A stretch of 64,000 bases of DNA from Nocardioides sediminis (GCF_003047295.1 NZ_PZYZ01000003.1:1-64000); one strand, 5' to 3'; positions 51,919-61,733 are shown, counted from the stretch's first letter. Numbers and translations: made by a program. The notes: a model not told the origin generated them from the letters alone.

Positions 51919-53649
51919 TCATTTCTGACGGTCCATCCCCGACGTGGCGGACGAGCCCGATCGACGGCGCCGTACGGCTGCCACGAAGGGGGCCGCGGCG
52001 AGCGCCAGCCACCCCGCCCACGCGGCGCCCACGGCGCCGCGGCGGACCGCTGAGGCCGACCGGGGTTCCGCGGGACCCAGTTCGACGACCGTCAGGTCGC
52101 CGTCCAGCGTGGTGGTGCCGGAGACCGCCGGCACGGGGTAGCCCTCGATCTCCTCGACCACCACCACGGAGACACCCACGGCATGCAGCTCCGCGGCCCG
52201 CTCGCCGGGCGAGCCTGCCGCCAGTGCCTCGGAGACCCGCGCGGCACGGGGGTCCTCCCCCGCTATCCGGGTCCCCGACACGACCAGCTCGTCGTTGACC
52301 ACGACCGGCCGGTCGAGGTAGCGCCCGAGCGGGTCCAGCACCCGGCGCCCGCCGTTGTTCCACTCCGGAGCGCGGTAGCTCACGAACGGCAACGACACCG
52401 CGTCCCCGGCAGGCGCGGACGCCACCGCGGTCCGGGCCTCGTCGTACGACGCGGGGTAGGCGACCGCGGCCAGCCGTCCACCGACGCCCCACAGCGCGTC
52501 CGGCATCAGGCTGACCGGCACGAGCGCGAGCACGCCGCCGACCATCACGCGACCCGCGAGGTCCGGCAGGCGGGCGAGCAACGCGTCCACAGAGACGGCC
52601 ACGAGCACCACCACGAGCGGGACGGTCAGGCCGAGCAGCCGCGAGCCGTCCCGGACCAGACCCCCGCCGGGCACCGTGGCGGCCAGCCGGCCCAGCGTGT
52701 CGGGCGCTGCCCAGCTGACCAGCGCCAGCCCGAACCCGACCCCCCAGCACACGACGAGGCCCCCGAGACCATCCACCCGCGCCCGCCCACGGCCGACCCG
52801 GACCAGCGCCACGGCCGCGGCGACGACGACCAGGACCGTCGTGGCCACGCCCGCCCAGCCGGTGCGCGACACCGGGACGAGCTCGGCGTTCCAGATGCCG
52901 CCCAGGGACAGCGCGGCCCAGGGCGCCGGCAGCAGCCCCTCGTCCCCCGTGGCGAACAGGGTGGCGCCGACGGGGTCGGAGGTGCCGCCCCCGGACTGCA
53001 CCAGGCCGGCCACCAGCCAGGGGGCGTTGGCGGCCAGGACCAGGGCCAGGAGCGCGAGGGTGCGCCGTGGACGGTCGCGGTCGGCCCCGCAGGCCAGGGT
53101 CGCGACCGCCGTCGCCAGTCCGGCGCTCGCGCTCAGGCTGCCGAGGACGAGCAGGAGCGGCAGCACGAGAGGCAACCGGTCCTCCCTCCGGCCACGTCGC
53201 AGCGACACGACGAGCCAGGGCAGCACGGCGTACCCGACCAGCAGCGGCCAGTGGCCGATCAGCAGGCGCTCGACGACGAACGGGTTCCAGACCGCGACGG
53301 TGGCCGCGACGAGGCGGGCCGCCGTCGACCGCTCGGCCACCAGGGCCGCCGCCCCCGTGCCGGCCGCCAGCAGGCTGCCGAGCAGCACCACCTTCTGCAG
53401 CAGCACCGCGGGGACCACCTCGTCCAGGACGGCGACGACAGCGTCCGACGGCACCGCCCGGGGCAAGGCGCTCCCCAGCCCGAGGGTGTCGGCGCGGAGG
53501 TCCAGCTGCGGCACCCACACCATGTCGTAGGTGAGCACGTAGCCCCAGCCGAGAGCGGGCCCGAGCAGCACCACCGAGAAGAGGAAGGTCCACACGGCGG
53601 GCAGCGCGGCGACGAGAGGGGTGCGACGCACGTCGGTGGCTCGGGTCAC
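51919..53649 (-). CDS. polytopic membrane protein of the glycan cluster
   Basis: A 576-residue membrane protein. About eleven to twelve helices cover residues 10-400; the first loop contains YVLTYDMVWVPQLDLRAD, with acidic residues like those of GT-C active-site loops. A periplasmic domain (about 410-545) follows and a last helix (WAGWLALAAAPFVAAVRRRR) ends in a basic tail. It resembles the N-terminal plan of AftD/YfhO-like glycosyltransferases, but the donor and acceptor cannot be told. The GTG at 53649 is preceded by GGGAGG nine bases upstream. The DUF2613 gene lies 58 bases downstream. Confidence 0.78.
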   Translation of the reverse strand: MTRATDVRRTPLVAALPAVWTFLFSVVLLGPALGWGYVLTYDMVWVPQLDLRADTLGLGSALPRAVPSDAVVAVLDEVVPAVLLQKVVLLGSLLAAGTGAAALVAERSTAARLVAATVAVWNPFVVERLLIGHWPLLVGYAVLPWLVVSLRRGRREDRLPLVLPLLLVLGSLSASAGLATAVATLACGADRDRPRRTLALLALVLAANAPWLVAGLVQSGGGTSDPVGATLFATGDEGLLPAPWAALSLGGIWNAELVPVSRTGWAGVATTVLVVVAAAVALVRVGRGRARVDGLGGLVVCWGVGFGLALVSWAAPDTLGRLAATVPGGGLVRDGSRLLGLTVPLVVVLVAVSVDALLARLPDLAGRVMVGGVLALVPVSLMPDALWGVGGRLAAVAYPASYDEARTAVASAPAGDAVSLPFVSYRAPEWNNGGRRVLDPLGRYLDRPVVVNDELVVSGTRIAGEDPRAARVSEALAAGSPGERAAELHAVGVSVVVVEEIEGYPVPAVSGTTTLDGDLTVVELGPAEPRSASAVRRGAVGAAWAGWLALAAAPFVAAVRRRRSGSSATSGMDRQK

Positions 53650-53744
53650 TCCTGGCACCTCCCCTCCTCGCTGCCCGACGGCGCCGCCTCGCGACGCTGG
53701 CGCGGAGCGCACGGGCGTTGAGACCCTACTGGCTGACCACCCCT

Positions 53745-53750
53745 TAGGCT
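53745..53750 (+). promoter_or_regulatory. -10 box for leaderless flippase mRNA
   Basis: TAGGCT ends seven bases before the GTG at 53758; no Shine-Dalgarno sequence is present. Confidence 0.5.
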
Positions 53751-53757
53751 CGCCCCC

Positions 53758-55011
53758 GTGGCAGTCAAGCAGCGCGTTCGCACCCTCTTCGACAGCAGTA
53801 CCGGCATGGCCGTGTCGATGGGGATCATGAACGTCGCCACCTACGGCTTCACGATCCTCGCCGCCCCCCGGCTGGGAACCAGCAACTACGGCGCCCTCAT
53901 CGCGGTGCTCAACGTGTTGATGGTGGTCAGCGTCGGTTCCCTGGGGCTCCAGGCCACCGCTGCGCGCCGGATCTCCACCACACCCGAGCACACCGCCCAG
54001 ATCGAACGGGCGATCCTGGGGGTCACCTACCGCGCTGCGCTCGCCCTCGGCCTGGTGCTCCTGGTCTGCGCACCGCTCATCAACACGGTCCTCCGACTCG
54101 ACAGCCTCGCCACCGCCCTCATGGTGCCGTTGGCCGCCGTCCCGCTCACCATCATGGGTGGGCAGGCCGGCATCCTGCAGGGCGAACGGCGCTGGGCAGC
54201 GCTCGGCCTGGTGTACGTGGCGGCAGGGGTGCCGCGCCTCGTCCTGGGGACGGCCCTCATCCTCCTGCGTCCGACCGCGTTCTCGGCACTGGTGGGCGTC
54301 GTGCTGGGCATGTGCGTGCCGGTCGCGGTCGGCTGGTGGGCCCTGCGGCACAAGCGGAAGGCCGGTCGCACCAGCGCCGAGCACAGTGGACGGGCCATCC
54401 TCAAGGAGAGCGTGCACAACGGGCAGGCCCTGCTCGCGTTCTTCGCCCTGACGAACGTCGACATCATCCTGGCCCGCAACGTGCTCTCCGACCACGATGC
54501 CGGCCTCTACGCGGCAGGCCTGATCCTCACCAAGGCCATGCTCTTCCTCCCGCAGTTCGTGGTCGTGGTGGCCTTCCCGTCCATGTCCACGGGACGCGAG
54601 CGGCGTCGCGCGCTCGTCCTGAGCCTGAGTCTCGTGACCGCCCTGGGCGTCATGGGGAGCCTGGCGGCGTGGCTGCTGTCGGGCCTGGCCATGCGGTTCA
54701 CCGGCGGGGAGGCGTTCGGGGAGGTCGAGCCCCTGCTCTGGATGTTCGCCGTGCTCGGCACGCTGCTGTCCCTGATCCAGCTGCTCGTCTACTCGGTCCT
54801 GGCACGGCAGGGACGCCGCTCCGTGTACGTCGTGTGGGTGGCGCTGGCCCTGGTCGTGGGACTGGGCCTCGCCACGACGTCCCTGGTCGGCCTGGTGACC
54901 GTGGTGGTGCTGGTCGACCTGGCGCTGTTCCTCGTGCTGCTCGGCGTGAGTGCGTACTTCGTCCGTGAACCGGTGCAGGACCCACCGGCCCCGGTCGAAG
55001 CCCGCGCCTGA
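53758..55011 (+). CDS. oligosaccharide flippase (Wzx/MurJ-like MOP superfamily)
   Basis: A 417-residue membrane protein with about twelve helices. It opens SSTGMAVSMGIMNVATYGFT and PRLGTSNYGALIAVLNVLM, the usual beginning of Wzx-type exporters, and repeats the pattern with VDIILARNVLSDHDAGLYAAGLILTKAML near residue 235, a conserved MOP motif. It would move a lipid-linked glycan across the membrane and so complete the envelope cluster. GTG start with a TAGGCT box seven bases upstream. Convergent with polA 31 bases away. Confidence 0.87.
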   Translation: MAVKQRVRTLFDSSTGMAVSMGIMNVATYGFTILAAPRLGTSNYGALIAVLNVLMVVSVGSLGLQATAARRISTTPEHTAQIERAILGVTYRAALALGLVLLVCAPLINTVLRLDSLATALMVPLAAVPLTIMGGQAGILQGERRWAALGLVYVAAGVPRLVLGTALILLRPTAFSALVGVVLGMCVPVAVGWWALRHKRKAGRTSAEHSGRAILKESVHNGQALLAFFALTNVDIILARNVLSDHDAGLYAAGLILTKAMLFLPQFVVVVAFPSMSTGRERRRALVLSLSLVTALGVMGSLAAWLLSGLAMRFTGGEAFGEVEPLLWMFAVLGTLLSLIQLLVYSVLARQGRRSVYVVWVALALVVGLGLATTSLVGLVTVVVLVDLALFLVLLGVSAYFVREPVQDPPAPVEARA

Positions 55012-55042
55012 GCGGTCGACCGCCCGGCACGCTGACCGTCCC

Positions 55043-57739
55043 TCAGTGCGCGGCCTCGTGCCAGCTGCGCCCCGTGCCGACGGAGACGTCGAGCGGGACC
55101 GCGAGGTCGGCTGCCGCACCCATCTGCTCGCGCACGAGCGCCGCCAGCGCGTCGCGCTCGCCGGTGGCCACCTCGAAGACGAGCTCGTCGTGGACCTGCA
55201 GGAGCATCCGGGACCGCAGCCCCTGCTCCCCCAGCGCCCGCTCGACCCCGAGCATGGCGACCTTGACCAGGTCGGCGGCCGAGCCCTGGATGGGCGCGTT
55301 CAGCGCCATCCGCTCGGCCATCTCCCGGCGCTGGCGGTTGTCGCTGGTCAGGTCGGGCAGGTAGCGGCGACGGCCCAGGATGGTCTCGGTGAAGCCCGAG
55401 CGACGCGCCTCGTCGACGATCCCGCCGAGGTAGTCGCGGACCCCGCCGAAGGTCTCGAAGTACTCGTCCATCAGCCCCCGGGCCTCGCCGGTGTCGATGC
55501 GCAGCTGCTGGGAGAGGCCGAAGGCGGACAACCCGTAGGCCAGGCCGTAGTTCATCGCCTTGATCTTGGCCCGCTGCTCGGTGGTGACGGCGTCGGCGTC
55601 GACGCCGAACACGCGGGCCGCGGTCATGGAGTGGAAGTCCTGGCCCGACCGGAACGCCTCGATGAGGAGTGCGTCCTCGGACAGGTGGGCCATGATCCGC
55701 ATCTCGACCTGGCTGTAGTCGGCCGTCATCAGGCACTCGTAGTCCTCCCCCACCACGAAGCCCTCCCGGATCCGGCGACCGGCCTCGGTGCGGATCGGGA
55801 TGTTCTGGAGGTTGGGGTCGGTGCTGGAGAGCCGTCCGGTCGCCGCGATGATCTGGTTGTAGGTCGTGTGGATGCGACCGTCCGGGGCCACGGTCTTGAG
55901 CAGCCCCTCGACGGTCTGTCGCAGCCGGATCACGTCACGGTGCCGCAGCAGGTGCTGGAGGAAGGGGTGCTCGGTCTTCTCGAAGAGCTGCTGCAGCGCG
56001 TCGGCGTCAGTGGTGTAGCCCGTCTTGGTGCGCTTGGTCTTCGGCATGTCGAGCTCGTCGAAGAGCACCACCTGCAGCTGCTTGGGCGAGCCGAGGTTGA
56101 TCTCCTTGCCGATCACGTCGTAAGCGTCCTGGGCGGCCGCGCGGACCTGGTCGCCGAACTCCGACTCCAGTCCCTCGAGGTAGTCGGTGTTGACCGCGAT
56201 GCCGGTCTGCTCCATCCGGACCAGCGTGCCGATCAGCGGCAGCTCGACGTCGGCCAGCAGCTGGGTGCCGCCGTGCTCCTCGACCGCGACGTCGAGGGCT
56301 CCGGCCAGGTCGAGCACCGCCCGGGCGGTGAGCATCGCGACGTCGCTCGCGGTGTTGTCACCGATCGCGTCGAGGGTCAGCTGGTCGCTGTCCCCGGTGT
56401 CCTGGCGCAGCTCGCGCTTGAGGTAGCGCAGGGTGAGGTCGGCGAGGTCGTAGGAGCGCTGGTCGGGCTGGACGAGGTACGCCGCGAGGGCGGTGTCGAC
56501 GGCGAGCCCGTCGAGCTGCCACCCTCGGGCGGCCAGGGCCAGGATCGGGCCCTTCGCGTCGTGGAGCACCTTGGGCCGCTCGGGGTCGGCGAGCCAGGCC
56601 GCCAGCGCCGCGTCGTCCTCGGGTGACGCCTCGGCCACGTCGATCCAGGCGGCTGCGCCTTCCGCCGTCGCGACGGCGAGGGAGACCACCTCGCCGGTCC
56701 CGGCCCGCCACGACCCCTGCACCGCCACGCCGACCCGCTCCCCTCTCGGGGCATGGCTGTCGAGCCAGGCGGCGACGGAGCCGGGGCCCAGGCGCTCGCC
56801 CTCGAGCTCGAAGCCCTCCTCGGACACCTCGGCGCCCGGGTCGGGGTCGATGGTGTCCATCAGGCGGGTGCGCAGCTCCCCGCGGAACTCCAGCTCGTCG
56901 AGCAGCTCGAGCCCGGCCGTGCGGTCCCACGGCTGGCGCGCCAGCTCGCCGGGACGCACGGGCAGCGTGAGGTCGCGGACCAGCTCGTTGAGGCGCCGGT
57001 TGCGGATCACGTCGCCGAGGTGCGCGCGCAGCGCCTCGCCCTTCTTGCCCGTGATCTCGTCGGCCCGGGCGATCACGTTGTCGAGGCCGTCGAACTGGTT
57101 GATCCACTTCGCGGCGTAGCCCTGGCCGACCCCGGGAACACCGGGCAGGTTGTCGGAGGTCTCGCCGACGATCGCGGCCAGCTCGGGGTAGCGGTACGGC
57201 GGGACGCCGTACTTGTCCTCCACGTAGGAGGGGGTCAGCCGGGCCAGGTCGCTGACGCCCCGCATCGGGTAGAGCACCGTGGAGGTGTCGGTGACCAGCT
57301 GGATGGAGTCGCGGTCGCCCGTGAGGATCAGCACCTCCATCCCCTCGGCCACCGCCTGCGTGGTCAGCGTGGCGATGATGTCGTCGGCCTCGTAGCCCTC
57401 GAGCTCGAGGTGCGGGATGTGCAGCGCGTCCAGCACGCGTCGGATCAACGGCAGCTGGCTGCTGAACTCGCCCGGGGTCTTGTTGCGCTTGGCCTTGTAC
57501 TCGGAGTACTCCTCCAGGCGGAAGGTCTGCCGAGACTTGTCGAACGCGACTCCGACGTGGGTCGGCTGCTCGTCACGCAGCACGTTGACCAGCATCGAGG
57601 TGAAGCCGTAGACGGCGTTGGTGTGCTGGCCGGCGGCGGTGGCGAAGTTCTCCACCGGCAGGGCGAAGAACGCGCGGTAGGCCAGCGAGTGGCCGTCGAG
57701 GAGCAGGAGCCGGGGGCGGAGGTTACTCGTCTGCGACAC
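55043..57739 (-). CDS. polA: DNA polymerase I
   Basis: Gap-filling and primer-removing polymerase, 898 residues. Residues 1-300 are the 5'-3' exonuclease (LLLDGHSLAYRAFF, LELEGYEADDIIATL, GDRDSIQLV, GVPGVGQGYAAKWI). Residues about 310-480 are a 3'-5' exonuclease-like domain that lacks the usual catalytic D-x-E motif, so proofreading is probably absent, as in mycobacterial PolA. The C-terminal half is the polymerase, with MTADYSQVEMRI (motif A), YGLAYGLSAFGL (finger motif) and LQVHDELVFEV (motif C). TAGAGT ends six bases before the GTG. Confidence 0.96.
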   Translation of the reverse strand: MSQTSNLRPRLLLLDGHSLAYRAFFALPVENFATAAGQHTNAVYGFTSMLVNVLRDEQPTHVGVAFDKSRQTFRLEEYSEYKAKRNKTPGEFSSQLPLIRRVLDALHIPHLELEGYEADDIIATLTTQAVAEGMEVLILTGDRDSIQLVTDTSTVLYPMRGVSDLARLTPSYVEDKYGVPPYRYPELAAIVGETSDNLPGVPGVGQGYAAKWINQFDGLDNVIARADEITGKKGEALRAHLGDVIRNRRLNELVRDLTLPVRPGELARQPWDRTAGLELLDELEFRGELRTRLMDTIDPDPGAEVSEEGFELEGERLGPGSVAAWLDSHAPRGERVGVAVQGSWRAGTGEVVSLAVATAEGAAAWIDVAEASPEDDAALAAWLADPERPKVLHDAKGPILALAARGWQLDGLAVDTALAAYLVQPDQRSYDLADLTLRYLKRELRQDTGDSDQLTLDAIGDNTASDVAMLTARAVLDLAGALDVAVEEHGGTQLLADVELPLIGTLVRMEQTGIAVNTDYLEGLESEFGDQVRAAAQDAYDVIGKEINLGSPKQLQVVLFDELDMPKTKRTKTGYTTDADALQQLFEKTEHPFLQHLLRHRDVIRLRQTVEGLLKTVAPDGRIHTTYNQIIAATGRLSSTDPNLQNIPIRTEAGRRIREGFVVGEDYECLMTADYSQVEMRIMAHLSEDALLIEAFRSGQDFHSMTAARVFGVDADAVTTEQRAKIKAMNYGLAYGLSAFGLSQQLRIDTGEARGLMDEYFETFGGVRDYLGGIVDEARRSGFTETILGRRRYLPDLTSDNRQRREMAERMALNAPIQGSAADLVKVAMLGVERALGEQGLRSRMLLQVHDELVFEVATGERDALAALVREQMGAAADLAVPLDVSVGTGRSWHEAAH

Positions 57740-57838
57740 GTCGCGACTCTAGCCGTCGCCACGGACACCGCAGGCAGCCCGTCACCGCGTACGACGCCTC
57801 GTGCGGGCCCGTGGGTCGCATCGGCCACAATGGCGACC

Positions 57839-58279
57839 ATGAGCGACCAGCCCACCACCGACCTGGCCACCCTGTCCATCGACGACTTCGTCGCGTCGAT
57901 GCCCGAGGGGATGGGCGCGCTCAGCGAGAAGATGGGCGTGAAGATCATCGAGCTGGGTGCCGACCGCGTCGTCGCGACGATGCCGGTGGAGGGCAACACC
58001 CAGCCCTACGGGCTCCTCCACGGTGGCGCCTCGGTCGTGCTGGCCGAGACCCTCGGCTCGATCGGCTCCGCCCTCGTAGCGCCTCCGGACCGCATCCCCG
58101 TGGGCGTCGACATCAGCGCCACCCACCACCGCTCGGCCACCTCCGGGACGGTCACCGGGGTGGCGACGCCGGCGCACGTGGGCCGGAGCATGGCCACGTG
58201 GGAGATCGTGATCTCCGACGAGCGCGGCAAGCGGCTGTGCACGTCCCGGATCACCTGCGCGCTGGTCCCCGCACGCTGA
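57839..58279 (+). CDS. PaaI-family hotdog thioesterase
   Basis: A 146-residue hotdog-fold acyl-CoA thioesterase. GLLHGGASVVLAETLGSIGS carries the family H-G-G motif and the catalytic Glu; VGVDISATHHRSATSG is the following strand pair. Such enzymes hydrolyse aromatic or medium-chain acyl-CoA; the menaquinone-pathway DHNA-CoA thioesterase group is a close possibility. CACAAT ends seven bases before ATG 57839, which makes this start better than ATG 57830. It is divergent from polA with about 100 bases between starts. Confidence 0.9.
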   Translation: MSDQPTTDLATLSIDDFVASMPEGMGALSEKMGVKIIELGADRVVATMPVEGNTQPYGLLHGGASVVLAETLGSIGSALVAPPDRIPVGVDISATHHRSATSGTVTGVATPAHVGRSMATWEIVISDERGKRLCTSRITCALVPAR

Positions 58280-58337
58280 GGGCCCCGCCCGGCGTCGGAC
58301 GCGCTCGGACCTGCCCGGCGGCCTCGGCCGTGGCGTG

Positions 58338-58904
58338 TCAGCCGGCGACGTTCTCCCGGTGGAGACGACGCGCGGCGAGCACCCGGTCGATGTGGCGCGA
58401 GCCGCCCTGGCGGGTGGCCGAGCGGCGGGCCGAGAGCTTGGCGCGGACGGCCACGGTGGTGGCCGCGCGGAGCGTGGCCTGCGGCGTGAACGAGAGCCGG
58501 GCCATGAAGCGGTTGGCGTCGCGGGAGCTGGAGACCGCTGCGGTCGACAGCGTGCCGATGCCGTGGGCGTCGGCGAACCTGACTGCAGCCTCGATCAGGG
58601 CCGAGCCCACCCCGTGCCGACGGAACTCGGGCAGCACGTGGGGCGACACCGCCAGCACAGCGGGCTCGAGGTTGAGCGGGGTGAGCGTGGTGGCGCTGAG
58701 GTGGATCGCGCCGGCCACCTGACCGTCGTACTCCGCCACCATCATCGCCTGGTCCGCGTGCGCCTCGACCTCGTCGAAGACGTGCTGGAGGTCGGCGAGC
58801 TGGTCGTCGACGGAGCCGCGGCGCAGGATGTCGCCCCACAGCTCCCGCAGGACGGGCAGGTCGTCGATGACGGCAGCGCGCACGGTCACCGGTGTCCGGC
58901 TCAT
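58338..58904 (-). CDS. GNAT-family N-acetyltransferase
   Basis: A 188-residue protein with the GNAT fold: VTVRAAVIDDLPVLREL at the start, an AVLAVSPHVLPEFRRHGVGSALIEAAV stretch containing the acetyl-CoA pyrophosphate loop (R-x-x-G-V-G), and a basic, Arg-rich tail of about 40 residues that is unusual for the family. The acceptor is unknown. GGGAG is upstream of the ATG. It lies downstream of the liv operon on the same strand, separated by a strong hairpin. Confidence 0.85.
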   Translation of the reverse strand: MSRTPVTVRAAVIDDLPVLRELWGDILRRGSVDDQLADLQHVFDEVEAHADQAMMVAEYDGQVAGAIHLSATTLTPLNLEPAVLAVSPHVLPEFRRHGVGSALIEAAVRFADAHGIGTLSTAAVSSSRDANRFMARLSFTPQATLRAATTVAVRAKLSARRSATRQGGSRHIDRVLAARRLHRENVAG

Positions 58905-59007
58905 GCTCCAACTCCCCAAGGTCAGCCCCGTTTGCTGGTGAGTCCCCCGTCCGCCGGACCCGTTCCGGCGTACCGGGAGGACCCTACGCCCGTCGTGCGG
59001 CCGCTGT

Positions 59008-59038
59008 CCCCCGAGGGTGGAACATTTTCCCTCGGGGG
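59008..59038 (-). terminator. terminator hairpin after the liv operon
   Basis: A perfect 10-bp stem (CCCCCGAGGG / CCCTCGGGGG) with an AT-rich 11-base loop lies 33 bases after the livF stop. Confidence 0.75.
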
Positions 59039-59070
59039 TCGGCAGCGTCACATCCGGCCGTCCTCGTCGC

Positions 59071-59790
59071 TCAGACGTCGCCGCCGAGGTACGCCGCCCG
59101 CACCGAGTCGTCGCCGGCGAGCTCCGCGCCCGTGCCCGACCGGACGATCTCGCCGGTCTCCAGGATGTGCGCGGTGTCGGCACGCTTGAGCGCCTGGGCG
59201 GCGTTCTGCTCGACCAGCAGCACGGTGGTGCCCTGCTCGTTGATCTCGCCGATGATGGAGAAGATCTGCTGGATGAACTTCGGTGCCAGGCCCATCGACG
59301 GCTCGTCGAGCAGGATCAGGCGGGGCTTGGCCATCAGTGCACGCCCGATGGCGAGCATCTGCTGCTCACCACCCGACATCGTGCCGGCCGTCTGGCTGAC
59401 CCGCTCCTCCAGGCGGGGGAACAGGTGGAAGACCCGCTCGAGGTCCTGGGCGTAGGCCTTGCTGCGCGCGTCCTTGCGCACGTAGGCGCCCATGTCGAGG
59501 TTCTCGCGCACCGTCATGCCCGGGAAGCACCCGCGGCCCTCGGGCGACTGGGAGAGCCCGAGCAGGACGCGCTCGTACGGCGGGAGGTGGGTGATGTCCT
59601 TGCCCTCGAACAGGATCCGGCCCTCGCGCACCTTGCGCAGGCCCGAGATCGTCTTGAGCGTCGTGGTCTTGCCCGCACCGTTGGCGCCGATGAGGGTCGT
59701 GATGGACCCCTCCTCGACGCCGAAGGTGATGTCGCGGATGGCCTCGATGTGCCCGTAGTTGACGCACAGGCCCTCTACCTCAAGAAGCAT
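59071..59790 (-). CDS. livF: branched-chain amino acid ABC transporter ATP-binding protein LivF
   Basis: A 239-residue ABC ATPase. Walker A is GANGAGKTTTLK (about 34-45), the signature is TMSGGEQQMLAIGRAL, and Walker B is LILLDEPSMGLAPKFI. The YGHIEAIRDITFGVEEG start and the LAGDDSVRAAYLGGDV end are typical of LivF. It pairs with LivG to energise LivH/LivM. The start overlaps the livG stop by 11 bases. Last gene of the operon. Confidence 0.95.
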   Translation of the reverse strand: MLLEVEGLCVNYGHIEAIRDITFGVEEGSITTLIGANGAGKTTTLKTISGLRKVREGRILFEGKDITHLPPYERVLLGLSQSPEGRGCFPGMTVRENLDMGAYVRKDARSKAYAQDLERVFHLFPRLEERVSQTAGTMSGGEQQMLAIGRALMAKPRLILLDEPSMGLAPKFIQQIFSIIGEINEQGTTVLLVEQNAAQALKRADTAHILETGEIVRSGTGAELAGDDSVRAAYLGGDV

Positions 59791-60589
59791 CTTCTTCGTC
59801 CACTCCCAGGTAGGCGGCGATGACCGCCGGGTTGTCGCGGATCTCGGCCGGCGTGCCCTCGGCGATCTTGCGGCCGAACTCGAGGACCACGATCCGGTCG
59901 GTCACGCCCATGACCAGCTTCATGTCGTGCTCGATGAGCAGCACGGTGTAGCCCTGGTCGCGCACCCTGCGGATCAGCTCCATGAGCTGGGCCTTCTCCG
60001 CCGGGTTGAAGCCGGCCGCGGGCTCGTCGAGACAGATGAGCTTGGGCTCGGTGGCCATCGCACGCGCGATCTCCAGGCGGCGCTGGTCACCGTAGGAGAG
60101 GTTGGCCGCCAGCTCGTCGGCCCGCTTCTGCAGGCCCATGAAGGCCAACAGCTCCATGGCCCGGTCGTGCCCCTCGCGCTCCTCGCGACGGTGCTTGGGC
60201 AGGCGGAAGAGCGCGCTGGCCATGCCGGTGGAGTGCTTGGCGTCGGCGCCGACCAGCACGTTCTCCAGCGCGGTCATCGAGCGGAACAGCCGGATGTTCT
60301 GGAAGGTCCGGGCGACGCCGAGCTGCGTGATCTGGAACCGCTTGTGACCGGCGATGGACGTCCCCTCGAACCGGATGTCGCCCCGGGTGGGACGGTAGAT
60401 GCCGGTGATGGCGTTGAAGCACGTGGTCTTGCCGGCACCGTTGGGTCCGATCAGCCCGAGGATCTCACCCTCCTCGATGTGGAAGGTGACGTCGTCGAGG
60501 GCCGTCAGGCCCCCGAACTGCAGGGTCAGCGCGTCGATCTCCAGGACGCGTCGCCGGGACGACGTCGTGGTGCTCTGGTCCTCAGACAC
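59780..60589 (-). CDS. livG: branched-chain amino acid ABC transporter ATP-binding protein LivG
   Basis: A 269-residue ABC ATPase with Walker [17 protein letters not shown], the LivG-specific [20 protein letters not shown], signature [16 protein letters not shown] and Walker [14 protein letters not shown]. The C-terminus ([15 protein letters not shown]) is the usual LivG ending. The GTG at 60589 overlaps the livM stop by 8 bases; GGAGG lies upstream in the revised strand direction (minus, GGAGACCTCCCGTGTCT region). Second ATPase of the Liv importer. Confidence 0.95.
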   Translation of the reverse strand: MSEDQSTTTSSRRRVLEIDALTLQFGGLTALDDVTFHIEEGEILGLIGPNGAGKTTCFNAITGIYRPTRGDIRFEGTSIAGHKRFQITQLGVARTFQNIRLFRSMTALENVLVGADAKHSTGMASALFRLPKHRREEREGHDRAMELLAFMGLQKRADELAANLSYGDQRRLEIARAMATEPKLICLDEPAAGFNPAEKAQLMELIRRVRDQGYTVLLIEHDMKLVMGVTDRIVVLEFGRKIAEGTPAEIRDNPAVIAAYLGVDEEDAS

Positions 60590-61733
60590 GGGAGGTCTCC
60601 TCTCCGTCGGCGCCCTCTTCGAGGGCCTCGATCTCTGCCGCGGCCTGCTTGGCCCGGACCGTGCGCCTGGGCGGCAGCAGCCCCTCCGGGCGGAAGATGG
60701 CCAGCAGCATCAGTGCAGCACCGAACACCAGCACGCGGAAGTCGGTGAACTCCCGGAAGCGCTCGGGCAGGTAGGCCACCAGGAAGGCACCCACCAGGAC
60801 GCCCCACCGGTTGCCCTGACCACCGATGACAACCGCCGCCAGGAACATGATCGAGAAGAGCAGCAGGAACGAGAGCGGGTTGATGAACGACTGCCGGCTG
60901 GCGTAGAGCGCGCCGGCGAGGCCGCCGATGAAGGCGCCGGTGGCGAAGGCCAGCAGCTTGAACCGGAAGGTGGGGACGCCCATCAGCTCGGCGACGTCCT
61001 CGTCCTCGCGGGTCGCCTCCCACGCGCGACCGACACGGCTGTCCTTGATGAGCTTGTCGGCGAAGAGCACGATGATGACGACCGTCAGACCCATCCAGTA
61101 GTAGGGGATCTGGTCCAGCACCCCGAACTCGATGAACGTCGTGGTGTCGTTGAAGTCGAGCAGCGGCGTGCCGCTGTCCCAGTTGAGGTGCGGGATCTCG
61201 AACAGCTCGACGCCCGGCGGCCGGGCGATGTCGTTGATGCCCTTGGACGCACCCAGCCACTCCGTGTTGAGGGCGACCAGACGGATGATCTCGCCGAAGC
61301 CGAGCGTCACGATCGCGAGGTAGTCACCCCGGACCCGCAACGTCGGGGCGCCGAGCAGGATGCCCGAGACCGTGGACGCCAGCACCGCGAAGGGAAGGGC
61401 CAGGAGGAGCGGCCAGTTGGCGTGGAAGGTCGTCAGGATCGCGGCCGTGTAGGCGCCGACGGCGTAGAAGCCGACGTAGCCCAGGTCGAGCAGGCCGGCG
61501 TACCCGACCACGATGTTGAGGCCCAGCGCGACGAGCATGTAGATCGTCACGGTGAACAGGACGCCGCCGAAGTCCGTGCCGGGCGGCGAGATGAACGGCG
61601 GCTCCAGCAGCGGGAGGGCGTAGGCGAACACCGCCAGCGCGATCCACATGCCGATCTTGGCCGGCTTCGGCAGGCCTGCGACCCGGCTGCCGAAGGAGGA
61701 GGTGATCCCCTTCACGGATGGTGTCTTGCTCAT
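60582..61733 (-). CDS. livM: branched-chain amino acid ABC transporter permease LivM
   Basis: A 383-residue permease with about ten helices. Conserved LivM features include [40 protein letters not shown] and the cytoplasmic EAA-like loop [21 protein letters not shown] that contacts the ATPases. A roughly 60-residue insertion between helices holds a soluble loop ([20 protein letters not shown]). The C-terminal tail is acidic. The ATG overlaps the livH stop (ATGA). Confidence 0.94.
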   Translation of the reverse strand: MSKTPSVKGITSSFGSRVAGLPKPAKIGMWIALAVFAYALPLLEPPFISPPGTDFGGVLFTVTIYMLVALGLNIVVGYAGLLDLGYVGFYAVGAYTAAILTTFHANWPLLLALPFAVLASTVSGILLGAPTLRVRGDYLAIVTLGFGEIIRLVALNTEWLGASKGINDIARPPGVELFEIPHLNWDSGTPLLDFNDTTTFIEFGVLDQIPYYWMGLTVVIIVLFADKLIKDSRVGRAWEATREDEDVAELMGVPTFRFKLLAFATGAFIGGLAGALYASRQSFINPLSFLLLFSIMFLAAVVIGGQGNRWGVLVGAFLVAYLPERFREFTDFRVLVFGAALMLLAIFRPEGLLPPRRTVRAKQAAAEIEALEEGADGEETSRV

